Shown here: piece after piece, positions 33,315 through 42,462 of the stretch
Numbering within the stretch: the first letter of the stretch is position 1
Layout of the letters: every line of letters begins with the position of its first letter
DNA from: Burkholderia anthina
GTDB taxonomy: Bacteria; Pseudomonadota; Gammaproteobacteria; Burkholderiales; Burkholderiaceae
NCBI RefSeq assembly: GCF_001547525.1
Contig: NZ_CM003768.1
Coordinates: 1,612,001-1,676,000, forward strand
Direction of reading: 5' to 3'
Length of the DNA: 64,000 nucleotides
Program-made: the position numbers and the translations under genes
Notes under the pieces: generated by a model
What the model saw: only the letters and a program-made list of their open reading frames with translations
What the model was told of the DNA's origin: nothing
The model's database searches: none

Positions 33315-36300
33315 GCGTCTCCCACGAAGAAGGCCGCTTCAACCTGTCCGCCTGGGCGCTGCGCCACCAGGCGCTGGTCGTCTACCTGATCGCGCTCGCG
33401 ACGCTCGCGGGCATCCTTGCGTACACGCGGCTCGCGCAATCCGAAGACCCGCCGTTCACGTTCCGCGTGATGGTGATCCGTACCTTCTGGCCCGGCGCGA
33501 GCGCGCGGCAGGTGCAGGAACAGGTGACCGACCGGATCGGCCGCAAGCTGCAGGAAACGCCGGCCATCGATTTCCTGCGCAGCTATTCGCGCCCCGGCGA
33601 ATCGTTGATCTTCTTCACGATGAAGGATTCGGCGCCCGTGAAGGACGTGCCCGAGACCTGGTACCAGATCCGCAAGAAGGTGGGCGACATCGGCTATACG
33701 CTGCCGCCCGGCGTGCAGGGTCCGTTCTTCAACGACGAATTCGGCGACGTCTACACCAACATCTGGACGCTCGAGGGCGACGGCTTCACGCCCGCGCAAC
33801 TGCACGACTACGCGGACCAGTTGCGCACCGTGCTGCTGCGCGTGCCGGGCGTCGGCAAGGTCGACTATTTCGGCGACCCCGACCAGCGGATCTTCATCGA
33901 GGTCAACAACGCGCAGCTCACGCGCCTCGGCATTTCGCCGCAGCAGCTCGGGCAGGCGATCAACGCGCAGAACGACATCTCGTCGGCCGGCGTGCTGACG
34001 ACCGCCGACGATCGCGTGTTCGTGCGGCCGAGCGGCCAGTTCGACAACGTCGCCGCGATCGCCGATACGCTGATCCGCATCAACGGCCGCACGTTCCGGC
34101 TCGGCGATCTCGCGACGGTCAGGCGCGGCTACGACGATCCCCAGGTTACGCAGATGCGCGCGAACGGCCATGCGGTGCTCGGCATCGGCGTGACGATGCA
34201 GCCCGGCGGCGACGTGATCCGGCTCGGCAAGGCGCTCGACGCCGAATCGAAGGATCTGCAGGCGCAACTGCCGGCCGGCCTGAAGCTCACCGAGGTGTCG
34301 AGCATGCCGCACGCGGTCTCGCACTCGGTCGACGACTTCCTCGAAGCCGTCGCCGAAGCGGTCGCGATCGTGCTGGTCGTGAGCCTCGTGTCGCTCGGGC
34401 TGCGCACCGGGATGGTCGTCGTGATCTCGATTCCCGTCGTGCTCGCCGTCACCGCCCTCTTCATGTACCTGTTCGACATCGGGCTGCACAAGGTGTCGCT
34501 CGGCACGCTCGTGCTCGCGCTCGGGCTGCTCGTCGACGACGCGATCATCGCGGTCGAGATGATGGCCGTGAAGCTCGAACAGGGCTACAGCCGCGCGCGT
34601 GCCGCCGCGTTCGCGTACACCAGCACCGCGTTCCCGATGCTGACGGGCACGCTCGTCACGGTATCGGGCTTCCTGCCGATCGCGCTCGCGAAATCGAGCA
34701 CCGGCGAATACACGCGCTCGATCTTCGAGGTGTCGGCGATCGCGCTGATCGCGTCGTGGTTCGCGGCCGTCGTGCTGATCCCGCTGCTGGGCTATCACAT
34801 GCTGCCCGAGCGCAAGCGGCACGCGCACGAGGCGCATCTGCCCGACGATCACGAGCACGACATCTACGACACCCGCTTCTACCGGCGGCTGCGCGGCTGG
34901 ATCGACTGGTGCATCGAGCGGCGCTTCGTCGTGCTGCTGATCACGGGCGCGCTGTTCGTCGTCGCGCTGATGGGCTTCACGCTCGTGCCGCAGCAGTTCT
35001 TCCCGAGTTCCGACCGGCCCGAGCTGCTGGTCGACCTGCGGCTGCCCGAAGGTGCGTCGTTCGCGGCGACGCTGCGCGAGACCGAGCGCCTCGAGAAGGT
35101 GATCGACAAGCGTCCCGAGATCGACCATTCGGTGAACTTCGTCGGCAGCGGCGCGCCGCGCTTCTACCTGCCGCTCGATCAGCAGTTGCAACTGCCGAAC
35201 TTCGCGCAGTTCGTGATCACCGCGAAATCGGTCGAGGATCGCGAGAAGCTCGCGGCCTGGCTCGAAACCACGCTGCGCGACAAGTTCCCGGCCGTGCGCT
35301 GGCGGCTGTCGCGGCTCGAGAACGGCCCGCCGGTCGGCTATCCGGTGCAGTTTCGCGTGAGCGGCGACAGCATCGCGACGGTGCGCTCGATCGCCGAGAA
35401 GGTCGCGGCGACGATGCGCGGCGACGCGCGCACGGTCAACGTGCAGTTCGACTGGGACGAGCCGGCCGAGCGCTCGGTGCGCTTCGAGCTCGACCAGAAG
35501 AAGGCCCGCGAGCTGAACGTCACGTCGCAGGACGTGTCGAGCTTCCTCGCGATGACGCTGTCCGGCACGACCGTCACGCAGTATCGCGAGCGCGACAAGC
35601 TGATCGCCGTCGACCTGCGCGCGCCGCGCGCCGACCGCGTCGATCCGGCGAAGCTCGCGGGCCTCGCGCTGCCGACGCCGAACGGCCCCGTGCCGCTCGG
35701 CTCGCTCGGCCGCTTCACACCGACGCTCGAATACGGCGTCGTGTGGGAGCGCGACCGCCAGCCGACCATCACCGTGCAATCCGACGTGCGCGCCGGCGCA
35801 CAGGGCATCGACGTCACGCACGCGGTCGACGCGAAGCTGAACGCGCTGCGCGCGCAGTTGCCGGTCGGCTACCAGATCAACATCGGCGGCTCGGTCGAGG
35901 AAAGCGCGAAGGCGCAGGCATCGATCAACGCGCAGATGCCGCTGATGGCGATCGCCGTGTTCACGCTGTTGATGATCCAGCTGCAAAGCTTCTCGCGCGT
36001 GCTGATGGTCGTGCTGACCGCGCCGCTCGGGCTGATCGGCGTGGTCGCGACGCTGCTGCTGTTCGGCCAGCCGTTCGGCTTCGTCGCGATGCTCGGCGTG
36101 ATCGCGATGTTCGGGATCATCATGCGCAACTCGGTGATCCTGGTCGACCAGATCGAGCAGGACATCGCGGTCGGCCACGGCCGCGTCGACGCGATCATCG
36201 GCGCGACCGTGCGGCGCTTCCGCCCGATCACGCTGACGGCCGCGGCCGCCGTGCTCGCGCTGATCCCGCTGTTGCGCTCGAATTTCTTCGGGCCGATGGC

Positions 36301-36457
36301 GACCGCGCTGATGGGCGGCATCACGAGCGCGACCGTGCTGACGCTGTTCTATCTGCCTGCGCTGTACGCGACGTGGTTCCGCGTGAAGCGCGACGAACGC
36401 GACCCGCAGGACGGGCCGCCGCCAGGCGGCACGCCTGCCGCGCCGTCGGGAGCCTGA
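33311..36457 (+). CDS. RND efflux permease (AcrB/HAE1-like)
   Basis: Inner-membrane proton-driven drug transporter, 1048 aa, normal for the family. The GTG start at 33311 overlaps the adaptor stop. There are twelve membrane helices in two halves, each with a large periplasmic loop. Helix 4 holds the proton-relay pattern LVLALGLLVDDAIIAVEMMA with adjacent Asp residues, and FRPITLTAAAAVLALIPLL marks the second half. A cytoplasmic His-rich stretch near residue 510 (ERKRHAHEAHLPDDHEHDIY) is notable. It belongs to the shorter-loop HAE1-like group rather than AcrB proper; substrates are unknown. Confidence 0.95.
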   Translation: MSVSHEEGRFNLSAWALRHQALVVYLIALATLAGILAYTRLAQSEDPPFTFRVMVIRTFWPGASARQVQEQVTDRIGRKLQETPAIDFLRSYSRPGESLIFFTMKDSAPVKDVPETWYQIRKKVGDIGYTLPPGVQGPFFNDEFGDVYTNIWTLEGDGFTPAQLHDYADQLRTVLLRVPGVGKVDYFGDPDQRIFIEVNNAQLTRLGISPQQLGQAINAQNDISSAGVLTTADDRVFVRPSGQFDNVAAIADTLIRINGRTFRLGDLATVRRGYDDPQVTQMRANGHAVLGIGVTMQPGGDVIRLGKALDAESKDLQAQLPAGLKLTEVSSMPHAVSHSVDDFLEAVAEAVAIVLVVSLVSLGLRTGMVVVISIPVVLAVTALFMYLFDIGLHKVSLGTLVLALGLLVDDAIIAVEMMAVKLEQGYSRARAAAFAYTSTAFPMLTGTLVTVSGFLPIALAKSSTGEYTRSIFEVSAIALIASWFAAVVLIPLLGYHMLPERKRHAHEAHLPDDHEHDIYDTRFYRRLRGWIDWCIERRFVVLLITGALFVVALMGFTLVPQQFFPSSDRPELLVDLRLPEGASFAATLRETERLEKVIDKRPEIDHSVNFVGSGAPRFYLPLDQQLQLPNFAQFVITAKSVEDREKLAAWLETTLRDKFPAVRWRLSRLENGPPVGYPVQFRVSGDSIATVRSIAEKVAATMRGDARTVNVQFDWDEPAERSVRFELDQKKARELNVTSQDVSSFLAMTLSGTTVTQYRERDKLIAVDLRAPRADRVDPAKLAGLALPTPNGPVPLGSLGRFTPTLEYGVVWERDRQPTITVQSDVRAGAQGIDVTHAVDAKLNALRAQLPVGYQINIGGSVEESAKAQASINAQMPLMAIAVFTLLMIQLQSFSRVLMVVLTAPLGLIGVVATLLLFGQPFGFVAMLGVIAMFGIIMRNSVILVDQIEQDIAVGHGRVDAIIGATVRRFRPITLTAAAAVLALIPLLRSNFFGPMATALMGGITSATVLTLFYLPALYATWFRVKRDERDPQDGPPPGGTPAAPSGA

Positions 36458-36459
36458 CC

Positions 36460-38025
36460 ATGAATCGATCGATGACCCTGAAAACGAAAACCGTGCGGGC
36501 GCTCGCGGCGGCGAGCCTCGCCGGCCCGCTCGCGGGCTGCGCGTGGTTCGCGCCGAGCGGCGAGCCGCCCGCGATGCCGTCGCCCGCGCACTATGGCGCC
36601 GCGCCGCAGGTCGAGCAGACCGTGTCCGCGCATGGCGTCGCGCAGCAGTTCGAGGTCGGCGCACAGCCGGTGCCGGACTGGTGGAAACAATACCGTTCCG
36701 ATGCGCTGAACGCGCTCGTCGACGAAGGGCTGCGCAACAGCCCGACGCTGAGCGCGGCGTCGCATTCGCTGGATGCCGCGCGCGAACAGTTGCGCGGCCA
36801 GATCGGCAGCTCGATGCTGCCGTCGATCGACGCGGTCGGCCAGGCCGCGCGCCAGCGCGCGCTCGGCGTGCCGATTCCCGCGCTCGGCGCGCCGACGCTG
36901 CTGTACGACACGTTCGTCGGGCAACTGCAGGCGAGCTACACGGTCGACCTGTTCGGCGTGTCGCGCTTCGCGAACCGCGCGCTCGCGAAACGCGTCGACG
37001 TCAGCGCGTTCCAGCTCGAATCCGCGCGGCGTGCGCTGGCCGCGAACATCGTCACGGCGTCGATCACCGTGTCGGTGCTCAATGCGCAGATCGAGACCAC
37101 CGAGCGGCTCGTCGCGCTCGCGAACGACCAGGCGCACGACGCCGAGCGCCGTTACGCGCTCGGTTCGGCATCGCGCAGCGACGCGCTCAATGCCCGGCAA
37201 AGCGCCGACACGTTCGCGGCGAGCCTGCCCGCGCTGCGCCAGCAGCGCGACTCGGCGCGCCATGCGCTCGCGGTGCTGGTCGGCCGTACGCCCGACCGGC
37301 CGCCGGCCGATCTCGCGCTCGCCGATCTGCACCTGCCCGAACAGGTGCCCGTCGTCGTGCCGTCGGACCTGCTGCAAAGCCGCCCCGACATCCAGGCCGC
37401 CGATGCGGGGCTGAAGGCCGCCGCCGCCGAAGTGGGCCTCGCGACCGCGCAGATGTTCCCGCAACTGTCGCTGTCGGCGGCGATGGGCAAAGGCGGCTTC
37501 AGCTGGCCAACGATGCTGTCGGGCGCCGGCGCGATCTGGAACGTCGGCGCGTCGCTGAGCCAGCCGATCTTTCACGGCGGCGCGCTGCTCGCGCAGCGCC
37601 GCGCGGCGAAGGCGACTTACGAGGCCGCGGTCGACCAGTACAAGCAGGCGGTGCTCGGCGCGTTCCAGAACGTCGCCGATTCGCTCGCGGCGCTCGAGCA
37701 CGACGCGCAAGCGCTCGACGCGTCGTCGCGCGCCGCGCTGTCCGCACGGGGCGCGTACGACGACGCGGCCGCCCGCGTGCGGCTCGGCGCGCTGCCGCCG
37801 TCGGCCGCGCGCGCGAGCGAGTTGCAGTACCGCAATGCGCGGCTCGACGAGATTCGCGCGACCGGTGCGCGGCTCGCGGATACCGCGCGGCTTTACCAGG
37901 CGATGGGCACGCCGCCGGCCGGCAAGGACGCGCCGTCCGACAAGGCCGGCAACGCCGCCGGCGACACTGCCGCCGGCAAGGAAGCACGCGCCGCCGCGCC
38001 CGACGCCGCGCCTTCGGCGCAATAA
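36460..38025 (+). CDS. RND efflux outer-membrane lipoprotein (NodT family)
   Basis: Outer-membrane channel (TolC/OprM-like factor), 521 aa. The lipoprotein signal ends at LAGC (Cys 27). Two outer-membrane-efflux repeats follow; the conserved regions PVPDWWKQYRSDALNALVDE, ASYTVDLFGVSRFANRALAK and SLSQPIFHGGALLAQRRAAK are typical of NodT lipoproteins. The tail (GKDAPSDKAGNAAGDTAAGK) is low-complexity. It begins 2 bp after the permease stop and completes the tripartite pump operon. A strong hairpin follows the gene. Confidence 0.94.
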   Translation: MNRSMTLKTKTVRALAAASLAGPLAGCAWFAPSGEPPAMPSPAHYGAAPQVEQTVSAHGVAQQFEVGAQPVPDWWKQYRSDALNALVDEGLRNSPTLSAASHSLDAAREQLRGQIGSSMLPSIDAVGQAARQRALGVPIPALGAPTLLYDTFVGQLQASYTVDLFGVSRFANRALAKRVDVSAFQLESARRALAANIVTASITVSVLNAQIETTERLVALANDQAHDAERRYALGSASRSDALNARQSADTFAASLPALRQQRDSARHALAVLVGRTPDRPPADLALADLHLPEQVPVVVPSDLLQSRPDIQAADAGLKAAAAEVGLATAQMFPQLSLSAAMGKGGFSWPTMLSGAGAIWNVGASLSQPIFHGGALLAQRRAAKATYEAAVDQYKQAVLGAFQNVADSLAALEHDAQALDASSRAALSARGAYDDAAARVRLGALPPSAARASELQYRNARLDEIRATGARLADTARLYQAMGTPPAGKDAPSDKAGNAAGDTAAGKEARAAAPDAAPSAQ

Positions 38026-38029
38026 CCGG

Positions 38030-38082
38030 CCCCCCCCCCCGGATCGGACGCGCGTGCGGCTACCCGCCACGCGCGTCCGATC
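38030..38082 (+). terminator. C11 tract and 15-bp hairpin after the RND operon
   Basis: A run of eleven C residues (38030-38040) leads straight into a perfect 15-bp stem: GATCGGACGCGCGTG (38042-38056) against CACGCGCGTCCGATC (38068-38082), with an 11-nt loop. No T run follows, so it may stop transcription through Rho at the C-rich tract or protect the 3' end, rather than being a standard intrinsic terminator. Confidence 0.5.
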
Positions 38083-38095
38083 GCCGATCTTCCGC

Positions 38096-38126
38096 TTGAC
38101 CCTCACGTAGCGTAACGTTCGAGACT
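38096..38126 (+). promoter_or_regulatory. MerR-type promoter with 19-bp spacer
   Basis: -35 TTGACC (38096-38101), 19-bp spacer, -10-like GAGACT (38121-38126), 29 bp before the MerR gene start. The spacer contains an imperfect inverted repeat (CTCACGT ... AACGTTCGAG). MerR proteins act at such over-long spacers, so this is probably the autoregulated promoter. GGAGGAACG precedes the ATG. Confidence 0.55.
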
Positions 38127-38154
38127 CCAGTGTGCGCACTGAACGGAGGAACGA

Positions 38155-39183
38155 ATGCGGCTGAAAGTGGGAGAACTGGCGAAACGCAGCGGGCTGACCG
38201 TCCGCACGCTTCATCACTATCACGCCATCGGCCTGCTGACGCCTTCGGCGCGCGCCGACAACGGCTACCGGCTGTACGACCGCGACGACATCGCCCGGCT
38301 CCACCAGATCCAGGCCCTGCGTCGCTTCGGACTGTCGCTCGCCGAAATCGGCGACTACCTGAACCAGCCCGGCACCCCGCTCGTCGATCTCGTCGCGAAG
38401 CAGATCGCGTCGCTCGACCGCCAGCTCGCGCAAACCGCGCAACTGCGCGAGCGGCTCGCGAGCCTGCATGCGCAGCTCGCGGCGGGCACCGAGCCGGAAC
38501 TGGCCGATTGGCTCACCACACTGGAGTTGATGACCGTGTACGACAAATATTTCTCCGAGGAAGAACTCGCGCGCCTGCCGATGTACCAGAAGAGCCAGGC
38601 CGGCGACGCGGAATGGATCGCGCTCGTCGCGCAAGTTCGTGCGCTGCACGAGGCGGGCGTGCCCGCCGAGGACGAGCGCGTGCGTGCGCTCGCCGCGCGC
38701 TGGATGGCGCTGCTGGTGTGCGACACGAACAACGATCCGCGGCTGCTCGCGAAGCTGAACCTGATGCACGAGCAGGAGCCGTCGATGCAGTCGAAGTTCG
38801 GCATCTCGACCGCGTTGCGCGACTACGTGCTGCGCGCATCATCGGAAACGAAGATGCGGCTCTTCGAGAAGTACCTCACGCCGAACGAGATCCGCTTCAT
38901 GCGGGCGCACTACGCCGAACGCGCGATGGAATGGCCGCAACTGATGGCCGACGTGCGCGATGCGATCGATGCGGGCACGCCGCCCGATTCGCCGCAAGGC
39001 CGCGCGCTCGCGCAGCGCTGGCTCGAGCTGTTCCGCAGCTACGCGGGCGACGATCCGGCCACGCACGCGAAATTCCGTCAGGCGTTGATGAACGAGCCGG
39101 CGCTGTCGAAGGACTCGTGGACCGACGACACACTGCTCGGTTTCATGCGCGCAGCGATGGCGCAGTTGGCGCCGGTGCGTTGA
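38155..39183 (+). CDS. MerR-family regulator with TipAS-type domain
   Basis: Regulator of 342 aa. The MerR helix-turn-helix is at residues 1-70 (MRLKVGELAKRSGLTVRTLH, HYHAIGLLTPSARADNGYRL, YDRDDIARLHQIQALRRFGL), then a coiled-coil dimer helix (about 75-115). The C-terminal domain starts near LELMTVYDKYFSEEELARLP, which matches the antibiotic-recognition domain of TipAL-type regulators; a second copy-like segment (LAQRWLELFRSYAGDDPATH) lies near residue 280. TipA binds diverse thiopeptides, so this may sense a xenobiotic. It follows the RND operon; whether it controls that operon is unknown. Confidence 0.9.
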   Translation: MRLKVGELAKRSGLTVRTLHHYHAIGLLTPSARADNGYRLYDRDDIARLHQIQALRRFGLSLAEIGDYLNQPGTPLVDLVAKQIASLDRQLAQTAQLRERLASLHAQLAAGTEPELADWLTTLELMTVYDKYFSEEELARLPMYQKSQAGDAEWIALVAQVRALHEAGVPAEDERVRALAARWMALLVCDTNNDPRLLAKLNLMHEQEPSMQSKFGISTALRDYVLRASSETKMRLFEKYLTPNEIRFMRAHYAERAMEWPQLMADVRDAIDAGTPPDSPQGRALAQRWLELFRSYAGDDPATHAKFRQALMNEPALSKDSWTDDTLLGFMRAAMAQLAPVR

Positions 39184-39195
39184 TCGCATGACGGG

Positions 39196-39233
39196 CGGGC
39201 GGCGAGCGGATTTCCCGTTTGCCGCCCGTTTCG
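39196..39233 (+). terminator. Possible terminator after the MerR gene
   Basis: Stem CGGGCGGC (39196-39203) against GCCGCCCG (39221-39228), loop 17 nt, followed by TTTCG. The T run is short, so it is a weak candidate. Confidence 0.4.
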
Positions 39234-39305
39234 CCATTGGCGGCCGGTATCGCGCGCTCACCGGCCGGGCGTCCGGCCAGGGCCCAATCACGCCAATAAC
39301 ACACC

Positions 39306-39830
39306 CTAGTCGCTGCGCATGCTGATCCCGCGCCAGCGCTTCGTCATGTAACGCAGAAACGCGGGCTGCGCCTTCAGGTCCGCGTTCGGCACGGGCGCCG
39401 CGCCGCCGTCGACCAACTTGCCGTTGACCGTCACGGTTTCCTCGCCGCGCAGCACGTACTTCGTCCCTGCGTCGATCAGGAAATACTTGACCTGATCGGC
39501 ACTCACGTCGCCGCGGCAACCGATCTTGTACGCGAACAGGAACTGCTTGCGACCGGTGCCGAGCACGTCGCGCATCTCGATCGATTTCGGCACGACGTCG
39601 AGAATCACGTCGACCGGGCAATCCTTCACGTAGTCGCGCACCGTCCAGTCGGGGCGGCCGTCGAGCGTCGCGGACACCTTGAGCTCGACGTCGCCGCCGG
39701 AAACGGTTCTGGCGAGCGTCACGGCATGCGCGCCGGCCGCGTCGGTCCACGTGTAATCGGCCGCCTGTACGGGATTGGACAGCACTGCCGCCGTGAGAAA
39801 CAGGCCAGGCAAAAGGAAGCGTATTTTCAT
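39306..39830 (-). CDS. Secreted protein of unknown function
   Basis: 174-aa exported protein. The start is ATG 39830, the first residue of a signal peptide (MKIRFLLPGLFLTAAVLSNP, cleavage near VQAAD); an ATG ten codons earlier adds a charged leader. The mature part looks beta-rich (YTWTDAAGAHAVTLARTVSG, VRDYVKDCPVDVILDVVPKS, FLFAYKIGCRGDVSADQVKY) with two Cys that could form one disulphide. No strong ribosome site is visible. I do not recognise the family. It lies convergent with the MerR gene and 78 bp downstream of the FisR-like gene, on its strand. Confidence 0.7.
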   Translation of the reverse strand: MKIRFLLPGLFLTAAVLSNPVQAADYTWTDAAGAHAVTLARTVSGGDVELKVSATLDGRPDWTVRDYVKDCPVDVILDVVPKSIEMRDVLGTGRKQFLFAYKIGCRGDVSADQVKYFLIDAGTKYVLRGEETVTVNGKLVDGGAAPVPNADLKAQPAFLRYMTKRWRGISMRSD

Positions 39831-39908
39831 CGGCGACGGGGTGAGAATCGAACGCGCCATTATCGACGAAGCCGCGTGCCGGCGACAGCCTCGCGCGACA
39901 CCCGCCGT

Positions 39909-41291
<1,383 letters not shown>

Positions 41292-41328
41292 GCGGCGGCT
41301 CGCTCGGCGAAGGGGCGCCCGGACGGAC

Positions 41329-41375
41329 TGCCAGGCAGGCTGCCAATTCTGCCACGACACTGCCAGCTGTGGCAG
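41329..41375. promoter_or_regulatory. Cluster of TGCCA half-sites, putative FisR enhancer
   Basis: TGCCA occurs at 41329, 41341, 41350 and 41361, with the inverted TGGCA at 41370. The last pair forms CTGCCA-gctg-TGGCAG (41360-41375). The cluster is 108-154 bp upstream of the sigma-54 promoter, the distance expected of an activator site. Confidence 0.55.
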
Positions 41376-41482
41376 TCATCGTCGTCAACCGGATGTCGCC
41401 GCCGCCTTCAGCGGGCCGCCGATGCACCGAAAAACCGAGCCGAATCAAGTCCTTGCCACATCGGTGGACGCTGCACCGCAGG

Positions 41483-41499
41483 TTGGCACGCTTCTTGAA
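41483..41499 (+). promoter_or_regulatory. Sigma-54 promoter of the sulfur-oxidation operon
   Basis: TTGGCACGCTTCTTGAA matches the -24 TTGGCACG box exactly and the -12 box except that GC is GA (GG at 41485-41486, then 10 bases, then GA at 41497-41498). The start of the first gene is 46 bp downstream, with GAGGA in between. Confidence 0.78.
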
Positions 41500-41544
41500 G
41501 TAAAGACTGCGATTGCAGATGCAGAACCCGATCGAGGACACCCC

Positions 41545-42429
41545 GTGAGCCACGCCCCCGCCCTGTCGGTCGAAGGTTTTTTCGACCCGGCGACCCACAC
41601 CGTCAGCTATCTCCTGCTCGATACGGCGAGCCGCGCGTGCGCGCTGATCGACAGCGTGCTCGACTACGACCCGAAATCCGGCCGCACGCGCACGGCCAGC
41701 GCCGACCGGCTGATCGCGCGCGTCGCCGAACTCGGCGCGACCGTGCACTGGCTGCTGGAAACGCACGTGCACGCCGACCACCTGTCGGCCGCGCCGTATC
41801 TGAAAGCGCGGCTCGGCGGCCGGATCGCGATCGGCTCGCACGTGCGTCGCGTGCAGCACGTGTTCGGCACGCTGTTCAACGCCGGCCCCGGCTTCGCGGA
41901 AGACGGCCGCCAGTTCGACCGGCTCGTCGACGACGGCGACACGCTCGCGCTCGGCGCGCTGACGATCCGCGCACTGCACACGCCGGGCCACACGCCCGCG
42001 TGCATGACCTACTGCGTGGACGATGCGACACAGCGCGCGGCGTTCGTCGGCGACACGCTGTTCATGCCCGACTACGGCACGGCGCGCTGCGACTTCCCCG
42101 GCGGCGACGCGCGCACGCTGTACCGCTCGATCGCGCGCGTGCTCGCGCTGCCGCCCGACACGCGCCTGTATCTGTGCCACGACTACCAGCCGGGCGGCCG
42201 CGACGTGCAGTTCGTGACGACCGTCGCCGAGCAGCGCCGCGCGAACGTGCACGTGAAGGACGGCGTGACCGAGGACGATTTCGTCGCGATGCGCACCGCG
42301 CGCGACGCGACGCTCGACATGCCCGTGCTGATGCTGCCGTCCGTGCAGGTCAACATGCGCGCCGGCCACCTGCCCGAACCCGAGAACAACGGCGTGCGCT
42401 ACCTGAAGATTCCGCTCGACGCGATCTGA
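41545..42429 (+). CDS. Persulfide dioxygenase-like MBL-fold protein
   Basis: Metallo-beta-lactamase-fold enzyme of the ETHE1/Blh persulfide-dioxygenase group, 294 aa, predicted to oxidise glutathione persulfide to sulfite with one Fe(II). The metal motif THVHADH is at residues 73-79. Further ligands lie in LHTPGHTPAC and AFVGDTLFMPDYGTARCDFP, where the conserved Asp is. LCHDYQ holds the last His. The start is GTG 41545, just downstream of a sigma-54 promoter and preceded by GAGGA. It is the first gene of an operon with the sulfide:quinone oxidoreductase fusion (33 bp later) and TauE. Confidence 0.9.
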   Translation: MSHAPALSVEGFFDPATHTVSYLLLDTASRACALIDSVLDYDPKSGRTRTASADRLIARVAELGATVHWLLETHVHADHLSAAPYLKARLGGRIAIGSHVRRVQHVFGTLFNAGPGFAEDGRQFDRLVDDGDTLALGALTIRALHTPGHTPACMTYCVDDATQRAAFVGDTLFMPDYGTARCDFPGGDARTLYRSIARVLALPPDTRLYLCHDYQPGGRDVQFVTTVAEQRRANVHVKDGVTEDDFVAMRTARDATLDMPVLMLPSVQVNMRAGHLPEPENNGVRYLKIPLDAI

Positions 42430-42462
42430 GCCGTGCGCCCCGCCCATCCGGAGAACCCCGAC

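Noticed and set aside
32867..36664. A 1265-residue minus-strand open frame
   Set aside because: Antisense to the RND adaptor and permease, which have full family motifs. Composition (Arg, Ala, Gln, Asp) is typical of a shadow frame.
38118..38132. GTTCGAGACTC resembling a tRNA T-loop
   Set aside because: No acceptor stem, anticodon arm or CCA region fits around it; it is part of the MerR promoter.
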